From Halobellus salinus (GTDB lineage: Archaea; Halobacteriota; Halobacteria; Halobacteriales; Haloferacaceae), in assembly GCF_014646875.1 (NCBI RefSeq), contig NZ_BMOC01000003.1, forward strand, positions 181,320 to 245,319: a stretch of DNA of 64,000 nucleotides, in the 5' to 3' direction. The notes beneath the pieces are model-generated. The model was not told the DNA's origin, searched no databases, and saw only the letters and a list, made by a program, of their open reading frames with translations. Below, in pieces: positions 9,201 to 16,671 of the stretch. Within the stretch, counting starts at the first letter, position 1. The number at the start of each line of letters is the position of its first letter. Both the position numbers and the translations under genes were made by a program.

Positions 9201-9468
9201 GGGTCGCGCCGGGCGCGACCTCGATGTCCTGGATAATTCGGTATGGGCCGTCCTTGGGCGTCCAGGTCGTATTCGACGTGATCCCGGACTCGACGAAGGT
9301 GACGTCGGTATCCGTTGCCGTTGCCGTTTCCGTTGCCGTTTCCGTTGCCGTTTCCGTTGCCGTTGCCGCGGCTGCGGGCGCACACACCGACAGCACGACT
9401 ATTGCGCCAACCAGTGCAACCGCGACCGTCTGCGGCCAGCCCTCACTCACCCGTGTCAATTGTGTCAC
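6241..9468 (-). CDS. Large secreted right-handed beta-helix protein with C-terminal membrane anchor
   Basis: The protein is 1075 aa from the GTG at 9468. A signal-type hydrophobic stretch (AVALVGAIVVLSVCAPAAA) is followed by an Ala-Thr-Glu-Thr repeat linker. A long region of parallel beta-helix (NosD/PbH1-like) repeats follows, rich in N-x-I, DNGGHGV and NNAGAGL turns (about residues 70-830). A PKD-like domain (about 840-935) begins at AAVIDAPTNAAPG. A Thr/Pro/Ala linker then leads to three hydrophobic helices at the C-terminus. It is probably displayed on the cell surface and tethered to the membrane. Such beta helices often bind or cut polysaccharide, but no catalytic motif is evident. The upstream TATA box at 9506-9516 excludes the more distal ATG at 9546. 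Confidence 0.75.
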   Translation of the reverse strand: MTQLTRVSEGWPQTVAVALVGAIVVLSVCAPAAAATATETATETATETATATDTDVTFVESGITSNTTWTPKDGPYRIIQDIEVAPGATLTVDPGTRIELAEDITVTVSGSFRTNGTATRPVSVTRSEGADADRRWASLRYNGTAESSLRLAHTTLAGGTTGLSVVSSAGTVEVVDSTVRDFTTAGLAVEETTAAPLISVSGSTFRAIGDHAIQASPGAGTTDRISLTAAPNTRDEDAVHTLELQPGTGVSMDSIRLRYRSDGSVASVDAGSIERIGLDRDRDGSIERSFAESVASVSSTDARLAVSLSESVEIPSDGALIVEYDDAVNPTTRGIYPVGVQLRDAGVSQLAAGVEAAFVVGGVTPPTDLARGPEPRVVAVGDPSTVVYRRDADQPSTRVRGLSVVDSTFREVDGAGVFVAADRVTRVYALRNRITGVAGSGVVVRAERTEALFRNNEITDARDGIRVTTSDDVSVTATRNRIRGTRTGVRVRQIGAESLADGTVTLRRNTLTDNTAHGVGIDTDSLNLAVDAANNTIGNNGGSGVSVSGWRVQRGMLHDNEIVGNADNGVSVRTNAVTRELAVSDNTITDNGGHGVELRSDLVVHATALTGNQLTNNAGAGLVVTSPITHRSNLSVADNVVAANTYGLILRGVMATTVRNNDIVFNTNRFADPPGVPDVDPGTGIHVAGGDAGVILNQADSEIPLSELVSDPAIDDQLEAVRVGDGVVAVLRTDGPGSTRSVAATAVTIRGVSADIPTGIRVPKTGSTNSSYRVSGNGIYGQDRGLTVDVESLVTTNTTARILTEPTRTVHAESNYWGDPDGPYHSSILPEGEGNPVVTERGWVDFVPFRDTPTTPEYTRPAAVIDAPTNAAPGAEVRLSGADSTSDQGSVVRYHYRRDDTAQPVTDRPSYTFEMPAQRVEVGLVVENTLGIDSAATSVAIDPGTETPSATPTATPAAGTEAPATPATTPSVDSDQTLLGSLGSIPGLLGGVCYLLALLFGVYGMALTLTGRTPPVSGLRIQGLAAFGVLVWVVAGVLGSGPLLTVGLAAAVAWVVLTGAAYAAATRGLLDGVLG
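9307..9366 (-). repeat. 12-bp tandem repeat coding for Ala-Thr-Glu-Thr units
   Basis: About four units of 12 bp (plus strand TTGCCGTTTCCG) encode ATET repeats just after the predicted signal peptide cleavage region of the beta-helix protein. The units are nearly identical at DNA level, so copy number can vary by slippage. Confidence 0.75.
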
Positions 9469-9505
9469 CCGGCGGTCCTGCGATACGTGAGTGATCTCAC
9501 CGGTA

Positions 9506-9516
9506 GTGTAAAAAGG
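9506..9516 (-). promoter_or_regulatory. TATA box for the beta-helix gene
   Basis: The minus strand reads CCTTTTTACAC. A start about 26 nt downstream would leave a leader of about 17 nt before the GTG at 9468. The box lies downstream of the more distal ATG at 9546, which supports the later start. Confidence 0.5.
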
Positions 9517-9583
9517 TGCGGAGAGAGTCGCGGGTGTGCGGGACACGGGCCGACGACGCCGGCCGGCAGGGTCGGTTCGGATC

Positions 9584-9720
9584 GAGGGCTCGCGTGTTTC
9601 GTGGTAGGTGTGCCGGTTGGAGAGGGCTCGCGTGTTTCGTGGTAGGTGTGCCGGTTGGAGAGGGCTCGTGTGTTTCGTGGTAGGTGTGTCGGTTGGAGAG
9701 GGCTCGTGTGTTTCGTGGTA
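9584..9720 (+). repeat. 38-bp tandem repeat, 3.6 copies
   Basis: Units begin at 9584, 9622 and 9660, with a 23-bp partial unit at 9698. Each starts GAGGGCTCG and contains GTGTTTCGTGGTAGG. The first two units are identical. The later ones carry CGCG to CGTG and GCC to GTC changes. There are no spacers between units, so this is not a CRISPR array. Confidence 0.9.
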
Positions 9721-9740
9721 GCGACCCGCGTTACGGAAAA

Positions 9741-9782
9741 TTCGAGGCGAAAGCCTCGCCTTTCAGGGCGAGGAGGATGTCA
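9741..9782 (+). mobile_element. Relic of an IS200/IS605 (TnpB-type) right end
   Basis: Two competing hairpins are visible. CGAGGC-GAAA-GCCTCG spans 9743-9758, and CCTCGCC with GGCGAGG spans 9754-9773. They are followed by AGGATGTCAC. This arrangement matches the right end, and the 3' part of the omega RNA, of haloarchaeal IS1341-type elements as I know them. No tnpB remains next to it. The relic touches the stop codon of the sulfatase gene on the other strand, which is read from it. Confidence 0.5.
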
Positions 9783-11177
9783 CACTCCCTCGAAGTCGTC
9801 GGCGAACGAGAGGTGCCCCGACGGCCCGTGTTCGGCGACCCGTTGCAGTGTGTCGACGCTGCCCTCGCGGTGGCGGCCGGCCCACACCAACTTCCGCTCG
9901 TCGAGGTCGTCGACGACGTCGGAGTGGGCGTCGCTCACGTCGGTCTGTTCCCAGGGATCGTCGTGCATGTCGTACAGTTGGTACTCGGGGAGGACACCAC
10001 CCCACATCCCGGGGTGGAGGGTGTGGATCAGCTTCCACCGGTCGGTCCGGACCGCGCGCTGGGCGGTGTAGAGCCCGTGATCGACCACGATCGCGTCCCG
10101 CCCCGCTGCGGAACCGTCCTCGATGATCGGGCGGAGCGACCGGCCCTGCCACCGCGCCGGGGGTTCGACGCCCAGGTAGTCCGCGATCGTGGGCGCGAGG
10201 TCGACGTTGGTGACGAGGTGCTCGCGCGTCCCTGTTTCGACGGGGGTGTCGCCGGGCGGTTTGATCACCATGGGGACCCGTTGGGTGCCGTCGTGGGTCG
10301 ACCAGTGCTCGCGGTAGAGGCCGTGTTCGCCGAACTCCTCGCCGTGGTCGCCCAGCAACACAATCAGGGTGTCGTCGTACTGGCCGGTGTCGCGGAGGTA
10401 CTGGAGCAGCCGGCCGATGTGGCGGTCGGCGTACCTGATCTCGGCGTCGTAGGTCGCAATCAGTTCTCCGAGCTCCTCGCGGGAGTCGATGCCGGTGTGA
10501 GACGCCGACCGAACCGCGTCCCACGTCCGGTGTTCCTCGAGCTGGTCGGCGGTCGGGTGGGGAGGGAGGTCGCCGTCGCGGAACCGGTCGATCTCCTCCT
10601 TGGAGCGGTTGTACGGCGCGTGGGGGTCCCAGAACTGCGCGTACAGGAAGAAGTCGTCGTCGGTGCGGTCGAGCGCGTCGATCGATTCGTTGACGACGGC
10701 AGACGCCCGCGGGGTCTGAAACGAAACGTGCCCCCACTCGACGGTCATGTCCTCGTCCGGTTCCTGTGGCTGGCGGAACTCGTGCCAGACGTGATAGAAC
10801 CACGGCGCGGGGTGTCGCGGGAACGACGAGACCCCGATGGTCCGGATCCGGTTCTGGAAGAACAGCTCCGGCAGCGTCCACCACGGCCGGCCGGGTTGGT
10901 TCTCGGTCCACGACCCCGCCCAGTCGGTCTCCGAGGCCGGCCGGTGTGTCGACTGCGACTGCTGGCCGTGGGTCTCGACGCCGTTGGCGATGCCGTACCG
11001 CCCGGAGGAAAACCCCGCCCGCGAGGGCATACACGGCGAGTTCGCCACGTACCCGCGCTCGAACGCGACGCCGTCGTCGATCAGGCCGTCGATGTTCGGG
11101 GTGGTCGGCCGGTCGTAGCCGTAGCCCCCGACGTGGTCCGCGCGAAAGGAGTCGACGTCGAGACAGAGTACCTTCAT
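9780..11177 (-). CDS. Sulfatase (alkaline-phosphatase superfamily)
   Basis: The protein is 465 aa. The N-terminus has the metal-binding LDVDSFRADHVGGYG motif. The formylglycine site is SPCMPSRAG, with Cys49 in the C-x-P-x-R context, so activity would need conversion of Cys49 to formylglycine. The second metal site appears in LGDHGEEFGEHG. No export signal is seen, which suggests a cytosolic enzyme. The sulfate-ester substrate is unknown, and no maturation enzyme or transporter gene lies next to it. The stop codon falls at the edge of an IS right-end relic, so the extreme C-terminus may have been altered by an insertion, although the length is normal for the family. Confidence 0.88.
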   Translation of the reverse strand: MKVLCLDVDSFRADHVGGYGYDRPTTPNIDGLIDDGVAFERGYVANSPCMPSRAGFSSGRYGIANGVETHGQQSQSTHRPASETDWAGSWTENQPGRPWWTLPELFFQNRIRTIGVSSFPRHPAPWFYHVWHEFRQPQEPDEDMTVEWGHVSFQTPRASAVVNESIDALDRTDDDFFLYAQFWDPHAPYNRSKEEIDRFRDGDLPPHPTADQLEEHRTWDAVRSASHTGIDSREELGELIATYDAEIRYADRHIGRLLQYLRDTGQYDDTLIVLLGDHGEEFGEHGLYREHWSTHDGTQRVPMVIKPPGDTPVETGTREHLVTNVDLAPTIADYLGVEPPARWQGRSLRPIIEDGSAAGRDAIVVDHGLYTAQRAVRTDRWKLIHTLHPGMWGGVLPEYQLYDMHDDPWEQTDVSDAHSDVVDDLDERKLVWAGRHREGSVDTLQRVAEHGPSGHLSFADDFEGV

Positions 11178-11256
11178 TGTTCTACGTGAACGACCACCAC
11201 AGCAAAGAAAACAGTTGCGACTCGTCAGACCGGAGACAGCCGGCAGCAGGATCGGG

Positions 11257-12024
11257 TCACTCCGGCGACGACAGGTTCGTCAGCCGGGTCTGTGCGGTGT
11301 CGGCGGGGTGGACGATGCGCATCGGCAGCCCACGGTCGTCTGCCGGGGGCGTCTCCGGCAGCGTCGACCACTCCTCGGGACCGCGTCGTGCCGTCACGGC
11401 CGCCGCCACCGCGTCGACGACGTCGTCGGCGCCGCCCACGCTCGGGGCGTAGCTCGGCGTGGTGTACCGGTCGATGGCGTCCGCACACACCGCCCGCGTG
11501 TCGGGGTCCTCGTCGGCGAGGAGGTCGATCCGGCGCTGGACGCCGGCGCGTGTCCGCTTGGGCTCCGAAAGCGGCGTGTGACCGTTCAACGCGTAGAAAC
11601 AGACCTCGGGGTGGGTCTCGACCAACCGGTCACGGGCGCTGGGGAACATGTCGAGGAACTCGTCGACTTCCCGGATCCGGGGGACAATGCTCCACGCTTG
11701 GTTCTGGATGCTGAAGTCGGCGCCGGCCTCGTTCACCGCCTTGGCCTTCTCGAGGGTCTGGCAGTAGACCGCAGCACGGAGCGGCGTGTAAAAGACGCTG
11801 CTCCCGCGTCGGCCCAGTTTCCGCCTCGCCGCCACGTCGCAGGCTCGCTTTCGGTCGGCGGGCAACCCGATCGGGATGCCGATCAGGATCCGGGCGGCGT
11901 CGCTGTGGTACTTCCAGGCACTCCAGACCGACGGGTAGACGCCGGTATCCCACCCACCGTCGTCGTCGAAGACCACGCCGAACCACCCGGTCGAGGCCCA
12001 ATCGAGGCCGACGTACTTCGCCAT
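11257..12024 (-). CDS. DUF429 family protein
   Basis: The protein is 255 aa from the ATG at 12024 (MAKYVGLDWA). It has the DUF429 features: an N-terminal Asp in YVGLDWASTGWFGV, an IGIPIGLP strand, CDVAARRKLGRRGSSVFYTP, ETHPEVCFYALNG and a terminal DDVVDAVAAAV helix. These match an RNase-H-like nuclease fold by family knowledge, but no activity is established. The ATG four codons upstream (12036) is less likely. It stands alone, 79 nt from the sulfatase gene. Confidence 0.8.
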   Translation of the reverse strand: MAKYVGLDWASTGWFGVVFDDDGGWDTGVYPSVWSAWKYHSDAARILIGIPIGLPADRKRACDVAARRKLGRRGSSVFYTPLRAAVYCQTLEKAKAVNEAGADFSIQNQAWSIVPRIREVDEFLDMFPSARDRLVETHPEVCFYALNGHTPLSEPKRTRAGVQRRIDLLADEDPDTRAVCADAIDRYTTPSYAPSVGGADDVVDAVAAAVTARRGPEEWSTLPETPPADDRGLPMRIVHPADTAQTRLTNLSSPE

Positions 12025-12275
12025 ACGGGCTCTCACTCGGAGCAGCGCAATAGGTTTTGATCAACGGAGCGCCGAACGGCCGGCGTGGCGCCGGATCCCG
12101 GGCGGTCCGGCGCCCGTCCGGCACGCCGCAACCGCCGCGGCGGTTCACACAGCATCGAGGAGGAAACCCACAACTGAAGCCGGATCACTGACCGCAACGT
12201 GACCGTGACGCCGCGGCGCTTCGACGTCGACGCGGTCGGGGGCCCGTCGCCCCACAGTCCCGGTTTTCGGTGTAT

Positions 12276-12584
12276 TCACTCGCCCGATGGCGCCGTTTCG
12301 AGTGTCTCCGCGACGCCCGCAGCGGCTGCCGCAACGGTGTCGTAGTAGGTCGTACCGGCACTCCGGCAGCCCTTCGCGAGGTCAACGCGGACCGCGGCGT
12401 CGCCGAGAACGTCCGGTCTGACCGTCACCTTGCCGGCGGCACAGAGCCCCCGTTCGTCCGGAAGCCGGTACTCGATGATACCGCCGCCGCTGTCCGTCCG
12501 CTGCCACCCCGCGGGCGGGGTCGTCGGCAACCGCGCCGCGAGCGCCTCCGGGTCGGCGGCCGTCTCGACCTGGGATGGGTCCAT
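12276..12584 (-). CDS. Small haloarchaeal conserved protein, unknown function
   Basis: The protein is 102 aa from the ATG at 12584 (MDPSQVETAADPEALAARL). I do not recognise the family. It has a WQRTDSGGGIIEYRLPDERG strand pair, two conserved-looking Cys residues and a C-terminal Ala-rich helix, with an acidic, single-domain, soluble appearance. The frame extends upstream to 12665, but that part is GC-rich, low in acidity and unlikely to be coding. It faces the divergent gene at 12692, and the two share an upstream region of about 107 bp. Confidence 0.6.
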   Translation of the reverse strand: MDPSQVETAADPEALAARLPTTPPAGWQRTDSGGGIIEYRLPDERGLCAAGKVTVRPDVLGDAAVRVDLAKGCRSAGTTYYDTVAAAAAGVAETLETAPSGE

Positions 12585-12691
12585 ACAATAGCCACGGCCC
12601 CGAGTCGTATGGGGGTTCCGGCACCCAGTGGGGCGGGTCGGCGCGTTCGGGTGACCGAAACCCATAGCCCGCTTCGCGACCGGTGTGTCGT

Positions 12692-13339
12692 ATGGAACAG
12701 TCCGGGCGCTTCCGGGTGTACCGCGTTGTCGAGTCGGTCCCGCACATCAACCTCCAGGCCGTCGACTCGCCGACGTTGTACTCGGTCTACAGCTCCGGCT
12801 ACCCTGACCGCCAGCCCGCGGTTGACGAGTTAGCGACCGGGGATCTGGTCGAGGCGACCCTCGAAGGCGACCCCGACGACGACGCCGAGCCGTGGCGGTT
12901 GGGGGCCGTCGAACGGGTCGGGCGGGTGCGAACCGCTTTCGCCACCGACGTCGACCCACCGGACCTCGCGCGGGCGTGCTGGACGTCCGGTCTGACGGAG
13001 CCGGCGTACGCCGTCGTGACCGAAGCCGACGAGCGGATCGGCGTCTGCGGGGTCCAGCCACGTGATCCGCTGCCGAACGGGGCGTTCGTGCCGAACGTGC
13101 TGACCGGGCTGCTCCCGCTCGAGCCCCGGTTCGACGCCGTCCCGGAGGTCGGTGACCCCGCCGTTGAGGCGGTGTTCCTCGATCCCGACCCCCCGGACGC
13201 GTCGTCGTACACGCACCCCTACGGCGTGGTCTTCCTGTTCACCCGGTCCGGAACGGCGTTCGCGGAACGGCTCCGTTCGGAGTACGCGTGCCCGCTGGAC
13301 GCCGACACCCGGCCGACGTTCGACCCCTACGGGATCTGA
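12692..13339 (+). CDS. Haloarchaeal conserved protein, unknown function
   Basis: The protein is 215 aa from the ATG at 12692 (MEQSGRFRVYRVVESVPHINLQ). It shows an OB-like first part (residues about 5-75) rich in strands, with DLVEATLEGDPDDDAEPWRL, and a second domain ending in PYGVVFLFTRSGTAFAERL. There is no signal peptide or membrane segment. I do not recognise the family. The acidic composition and strong GC3 bias support real coding. It is followed 53 bp later by a GNAT acetyltransferase on the same strand. Confidence 0.7.
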   Translation: MEQSGRFRVYRVVESVPHINLQAVDSPTLYSVYSSGYPDRQPAVDELATGDLVEATLEGDPDDDAEPWRLGAVERVGRVRTAFATDVDPPDLARACWTSGLTEPAYAVVTEADERIGVCGVQPRDPLPNGAFVPNVLTGLLPLEPRFDAVPEVGDPAVEAVFLDPDPPDASSYTHPYGVVFLFTRSGTAFAERLRSEYACPLDADTRPTFDPYGI

Positions 13340-13392
13340 CCGGCGGGGCGAACTGAAAGACTCATACCGCTGCAGCGGGGTCTGAAACGCGA

Positions 13393-13947
13393 ATGGGGAC
13401 GGTGCGCCCGTTGCAGGAGTCCGATCGGGAGGCGGTCGCCGGGATCATCGCCGCTCACCTCGCCGAGGGGTGGTCGTACGACGTTCCCACCGGCGACCCG
13501 ACGAGCGGCACGTTCGTCCGCGTCGCCGAGGCGGAGAGAGAGGGGGACGTCGTCGGAGTGATGGCGTTGAGCCTCTACGAGGAGCGGGCGGCCGTTCGCG
13601 ACGCGATGCACCTGTTCGACGGCGCAGACCCGCTGTCGATACCTGACACGCCCCGGTACGGCCTCATCCACGCCGGATACGTGGCGCCGGACCACACCGG
13701 GGCGGGGGTTGGGAGCCGCCTGCTCGAACAGCTCCACGAGATCGGTCTCGCCGAGGGGGTGGCGGCGTTCGTCGCCGACGCGTGGTTCCACGGCGGTCCC
13801 GACTCGCCGGCACGGCTCCTGGCTGCCCACGGGTACGACATCGTCTCCACGCGGTCGATCGCCGGCCACACCGACGGGCCGTGTCCGAAGTGCGGGACGC
13901 CGTGTGTCTGTACGGCGGCGCTCGCGGTCCGTTCGGTCGACGGGTGA
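13393..13947 (+). CDS. GNAT family N-acetyltransferase
   Basis: The protein is 184 aa with a GNAT fold: VRPLQESDREAVAGIIAAHL at the N-terminus, GLIHAGYVAPDHTGAGVGSRLLEQLHEIGL as the acetyl-CoA binding motif A (G-x-G-x-G-S/R), and a C-terminal HGYDIVST strand. A CPKCGTPCVC cluster near the end may bind zinc, which is unusual for a plain GNAT. The acceptor substrate is unknown. Confidence 0.82.
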   Translation: MGTVRPLQESDREAVAGIIAAHLAEGWSYDVPTGDPTSGTFVRVAEAEREGDVVGVMALSLYEERAAVRDAMHLFDGADPLSIPDTPRYGLIHAGYVAPDHTGAGVGSRLLEQLHEIGLAEGVAAFVADAWFHGGPDSPARLLAAHGYDIVSTRSIAGHTDGPCPKCGTPCVCTAALAVRSVDG

Positions 13948-13966
13948 ACAGAGCGCGGGCCGGGGG

Positions 13967-14884
13967 TCAGTCCCGCAGTCGGAGGACGGACCGTTCTTTC
14001 CCACCGGACTCGAGCATCACGTCCGACTGTTCGGCGAGCCATTCGGGGACGCCAGCGACGTGGTGGGCGTGGTCCCGCGGGCGCGCCTCCGGGTCGTCGT
14101 GGAGCCGTGCCGGCTCGGAGTAGTGTGTGATCGGCCGAACGTCGCCCCACGTGTCGCTGGCCGCCGCGAACCCCTCGCGGTAGGAGTGCCCGCGGGCAGT
14201 GAAGGTGTGGTGGTGGTAGTCGAACGTCACCGGGACCGCGACCGTCTCCGAGACGGCGTCGACGAGTTCGGTGACACCCCACAGCGAGTCCGTGTCGTCG
14301 TTCTCGACGACCAGTCGCTCGCGGGCGCGCGGCGCGAGGTCGTCGACAACCGCACAGAACCGCTCGGCGGTGGCCGACTTGTCGCCGTAGTGTGCCCCGA
14401 TGTGGACATTGATCGCGTACCGTGGAGAGCGCGGCAGCCCCAGCAGGTCCAGCCACCGGCCGTGGTGTTCGACCGACTCGACGGACCGCTCAACCGTGTC
14501 CGCCGACTCGCTCGCGAGTTTGCACCAGTGGTCGGGGTGGAAGGTGAGCCGCATCCCGTTGTTCCGGACTAACGCCCCACATTGTGTCGCGAGCGAGGCG
14601 ATCCGGTCGTAGTTTGGGAGTTCCGGTAGCTCGAACTGGGAGTTCCACGGGACGAGCGTCGAGCTACACCGGTAGAACCGGATCCCGTGGTCGATGTTCC
14701 ACCGGAGGATCGCGCGGAGGTCCTCGAAGTTCCGCTCGGTCAGTTCTGCGACCCGGTCGATACCCTCCCGCTCCCACGTCCGTTTGCGTATGTCGCGGTT
14801 GCAGCGCCGGGGTGGGTCGTGCTCGCGGAGCGTCCGGTTCATGGCGGCGTAGCCAAACACAACGAGGGTTTCGGGCGCCGACAT
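13967..14884 (-). CDS. uvsE: UV DNA damage endonuclease (UVDE/UvsE)
   Basis: The protein is 305 aa and matches UVDE: VVFGYAAMNRTLRE at the start, NFEDLRAILRWNIDHGIRFYRCSSTLVPW, RLTFHPDHW, INVHIGAHYGDK, LVVENDD and TFDYHHHTF. These His, Glu and Asp residues form the TIM-barrel metal site. UVDE nicks DNA 5' of UV photoproducts to start an alternative excision repair path. The 20-nt gap to the GNAT gene is convergent. Confidence 0.9.
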   Translation of the reverse strand: MSAPETLVVFGYAAMNRTLREHDPPRRCNRDIRKRTWEREGIDRVAELTERNFEDLRAILRWNIDHGIRFYRCSSTLVPWNSQFELPELPNYDRIASLATQCGALVRNNGMRLTFHPDHWCKLASESADTVERSVESVEHHGRWLDLLGLPRSPRYAINVHIGAHYGDKSATAERFCAVVDDLAPRARERLVVENDDTDSLWGVTELVDAVSETVAVPVTFDYHHHTFTARGHSYREGFAAASDTWGDVRPITHYSEPARLHDDPEARPRDHAHHVAGVPEWLAEQSDVMLESGGKERSVLRLRD

Positions 14885-14920
14885 ATAGACGCGTTCGGTC
14901 CCACGCGAGCAGCCGGCGGG

Positions 14921-15622
14921 TCAGAACGGCAGCCGGGGTTCCAACCGTGCCACCAGATCCCGAACCGCCTCCTGCTTGTAGTAGCCGATCGCAGAGGCCC
15001 CGATCACGACGCCGATCAGCGCCATCCCCTCGATGAACCGGCCGCTGGCGAGTTCGCCGCCGGCGTAGACCGTGAGCACGTACGCGGGGAGTCGCCCGAC
15101 TGCGATAACCGCAATAAACGTCCGGAGCCGCCACTTCGTGAGCCCGCTGAGGAAACAGACCGCGTCGTCGGGGAGTCCGGGAATGATGACGAACGCAAAC
15201 AGCCCCGGGACGCCAACGGTGTCAACGAAGTCGTCGAACCGTGTGACCACGTCCTCGTGGAGGATGTCCTCGACGAACGACCGGCCGTAGCGCTTCGAGA
15301 GGTTGAACGCAACCGTGCTCCCGATCAGGACGCCAGTGAGGCTGTAGACCGTCCCCCAGAGCGGGCCGAACAGGTAGCCCGCAACCAGGGCGACCACCTG
15401 GCCGGGGATCGGCGCGACCACGACCTGGGTCGCCTGGATCAGGACGAACACCAACGGCGCGAAGAGCCCGAACTGCGCGATCCAGGCCCGGAGCTCCGCG
15501 GCGGTGAACACGAATGGCGCGTACCGTCGGGCCCCGACGTAGAGTCCAAGGAAGACGAGCACCACGGCAACGAGGAGGATGACCCCGCGCCACCGGTCCC
15601 GGCTCGAAGAAAAGACGGGCAT
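14921..15622 (-). CDS. TVP38/TMEM64 family membrane protein (DedA-like)
   Basis: The protein is 233 aa with five or six hydrophobic segments. The VTT-domain pattern is clear: APIPGQVVALVAGYLFGPLWGTVYSLTGVLIGSTVAFNLSKRYGRSFVEDILHED. It then has FAFVIIPGLPDDAVCFLSGLTKW. These proteins are thought to act in lipid or ion transport across membranes. No substrate can be deduced. Confidence 0.85.
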   Translation of the reverse strand: MPVFSSSRDRWRGVILLVAVVLVFLGLYVGARRYAPFVFTAAELRAWIAQFGLFAPLVFVLIQATQVVVAPIPGQVVALVAGYLFGPLWGTVYSLTGVLIGSTVAFNLSKRYGRSFVEDILHEDVVTRFDDFVDTVGVPGLFAFVIIPGLPDDAVCFLSGLTKWRLRTFIAVIAVGRLPAYVLTVYAGGELASGRFIEGMALIGVVIGASAIGYYKQEAVRDLVARLEPRLPF

Positions 15623-15767
15623 TCGCGTCGACAGTGGTCACACGGCGACTTGAGTCTTGTCTGTCGGTTCGGCCGCGCCGTCCGCGGCGGCCGGTAGACG
15701 GAGTCTCAACTGCCGATACGGAGTCGGTGTGGGAGGTCCACCACCCCACTGCAGTCGTGGAGTCCAC

Positions 15768-15777
15768 AAATTTTTTT
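15768..15777 (+). promoter_or_regulatory. TATA box preceding the zinc-ribbon gene
   Basis: The A/T run AAATTTTTTT is centred about 29 nt before the GTG at 15802. This fits a leaderless transcript and decides the start codon. Confidence 0.55.
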
Positions 15778-15801
15778 GATAGTTCACAACTATGTTCGGC
15801 C

Positions 15802-16599
15802 GTGACAGCGTGTCGAAACTGCGGGACATCGTTGGGAGCAAACGAATGGTTTTGCAACTACTGCGGTGAAGAACGGTCCGACTGTATCGAATGCGGCGAA
15901 AAGATCATCAACCACTCGTGTAAATCCTGTTCGGCCGCGCCCAACGCGCCCTGTGAGAACTGCGGAACGGAGATCAGTGCGGACCTGAGAGAGTGTCCCA
16001 GCTGCGGGTACGACGCCGGAGCGGACCACGAGGAGAAAGCCGAGCGGAACTCGCTCTCGAAATTAAAATACGTGGGCGGCGGGCTCGTGGCGCTCGTCGG
16101 TGTCGGCTGGGTGTTGATATCCATACTTCAGGGGATGGTAGGCGGCGGGATACTCGGCACGTTGTTCACCTGGTTTATGTGGCTCATCGTTCTCATCACT
16201 GCGGGGGTGTGGGTGCTCCTGGGGGGGAGCGTTTCGGTCCTGTCGAACAGTTATGCGAGTTATCAGGGCTCGAAAGCAGAGAAGGCGTCGGCTGCTGACG
16301 TCGACCGCGCCGAAAAGCTGCACCGGACCCAGGAGTACGTCAACGAGCAGCGGCGGAAGCGGGAACGGAAGGAACGGAAGAGGAAAGAACAGCGGAAGCA
16401 GACCTACGTCCAGTGTCCCGGGTGCGGGTGGAACGTCGAGATGGTCGTCGAGGGACAGGTGACGGATGTACAGGCGGACACCGGATCGTCGAACGCGGTC
16501 GACGCAGTCGGATCCGCGATCGACACGATTGGTGCGGACGAAACAAAGGAGTGTCCGTACTGTGACGCGACAGTGAAGGTGTCGACGGAACTGGTGTGA
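15802..16599 (+). CDS. Zinc-ribbon membrane protein
   Basis: The protein is 265 aa from the GTG at 15802. Three zinc-ribbon-like pairs begin the protein (CRNCG...CNYCG, CIECG...CKSC, CENCG...CPSCG; residues about 4-75). Two hydrophobic helices follow (about 95-155), then a highly charged Arg/Lys/Glu coiled region and a fourth ribbon split by a linker (CPGCGWN...CPYCDA). The function is not known; the layout suggests a membrane-anchored protein with cytosolic zinc modules. GTG is chosen because it lies 29 nt after the TATA box, although the frame stays open upstream to 15634. Confidence 0.7.
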   Translation: MTACRNCGTSLGANEWFCNYCGEERSDCIECGEKIINHSCKSCSAAPNAPCENCGTEISADLRECPSCGYDAGADHEEKAERNSLSKLKYVGGGLVALVGVGWVLISILQGMVGGGILGTLFTWFMWLIVLITAGVWVLLGGSVSVLSNSYASYQGSKAEKASAADVDRAEKLHRTQEYVNEQRRKRERKERKRKEQRKQTYVQCPGCGWNVEMVVEGQVTDVQADTGSSNAVDAVGSAIDTIGADETKECPYCDATVKVSTELV

Positions 16600-16671
16600 A
16601 AACCGCAGCGCAAAGGAATCCAGCGCCCCCACGGGGCCTAACTCGGCACACGGACGCGCGACACTGTCGGA

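Larger units (their letters stand above)
9469..9779. other. Gene-free interval with tandem repeats and an IS relic
   Basis: This 311-bp interval holds the beta-helix promoter, a 38-bp tandem repeat array (9584-9720) and a hairpin-rich IS200/IS605 right-end relic (about 9741-9780). I see no convincing coding sequence or RNA gene in it. Confidence 0.7.

Noticed and set aside
9584..9720. Short repeats that might be a CRISPR array
   Set aside because: The units abut one another with no spacers and the unit length is constant, so this is a tandem repeat.
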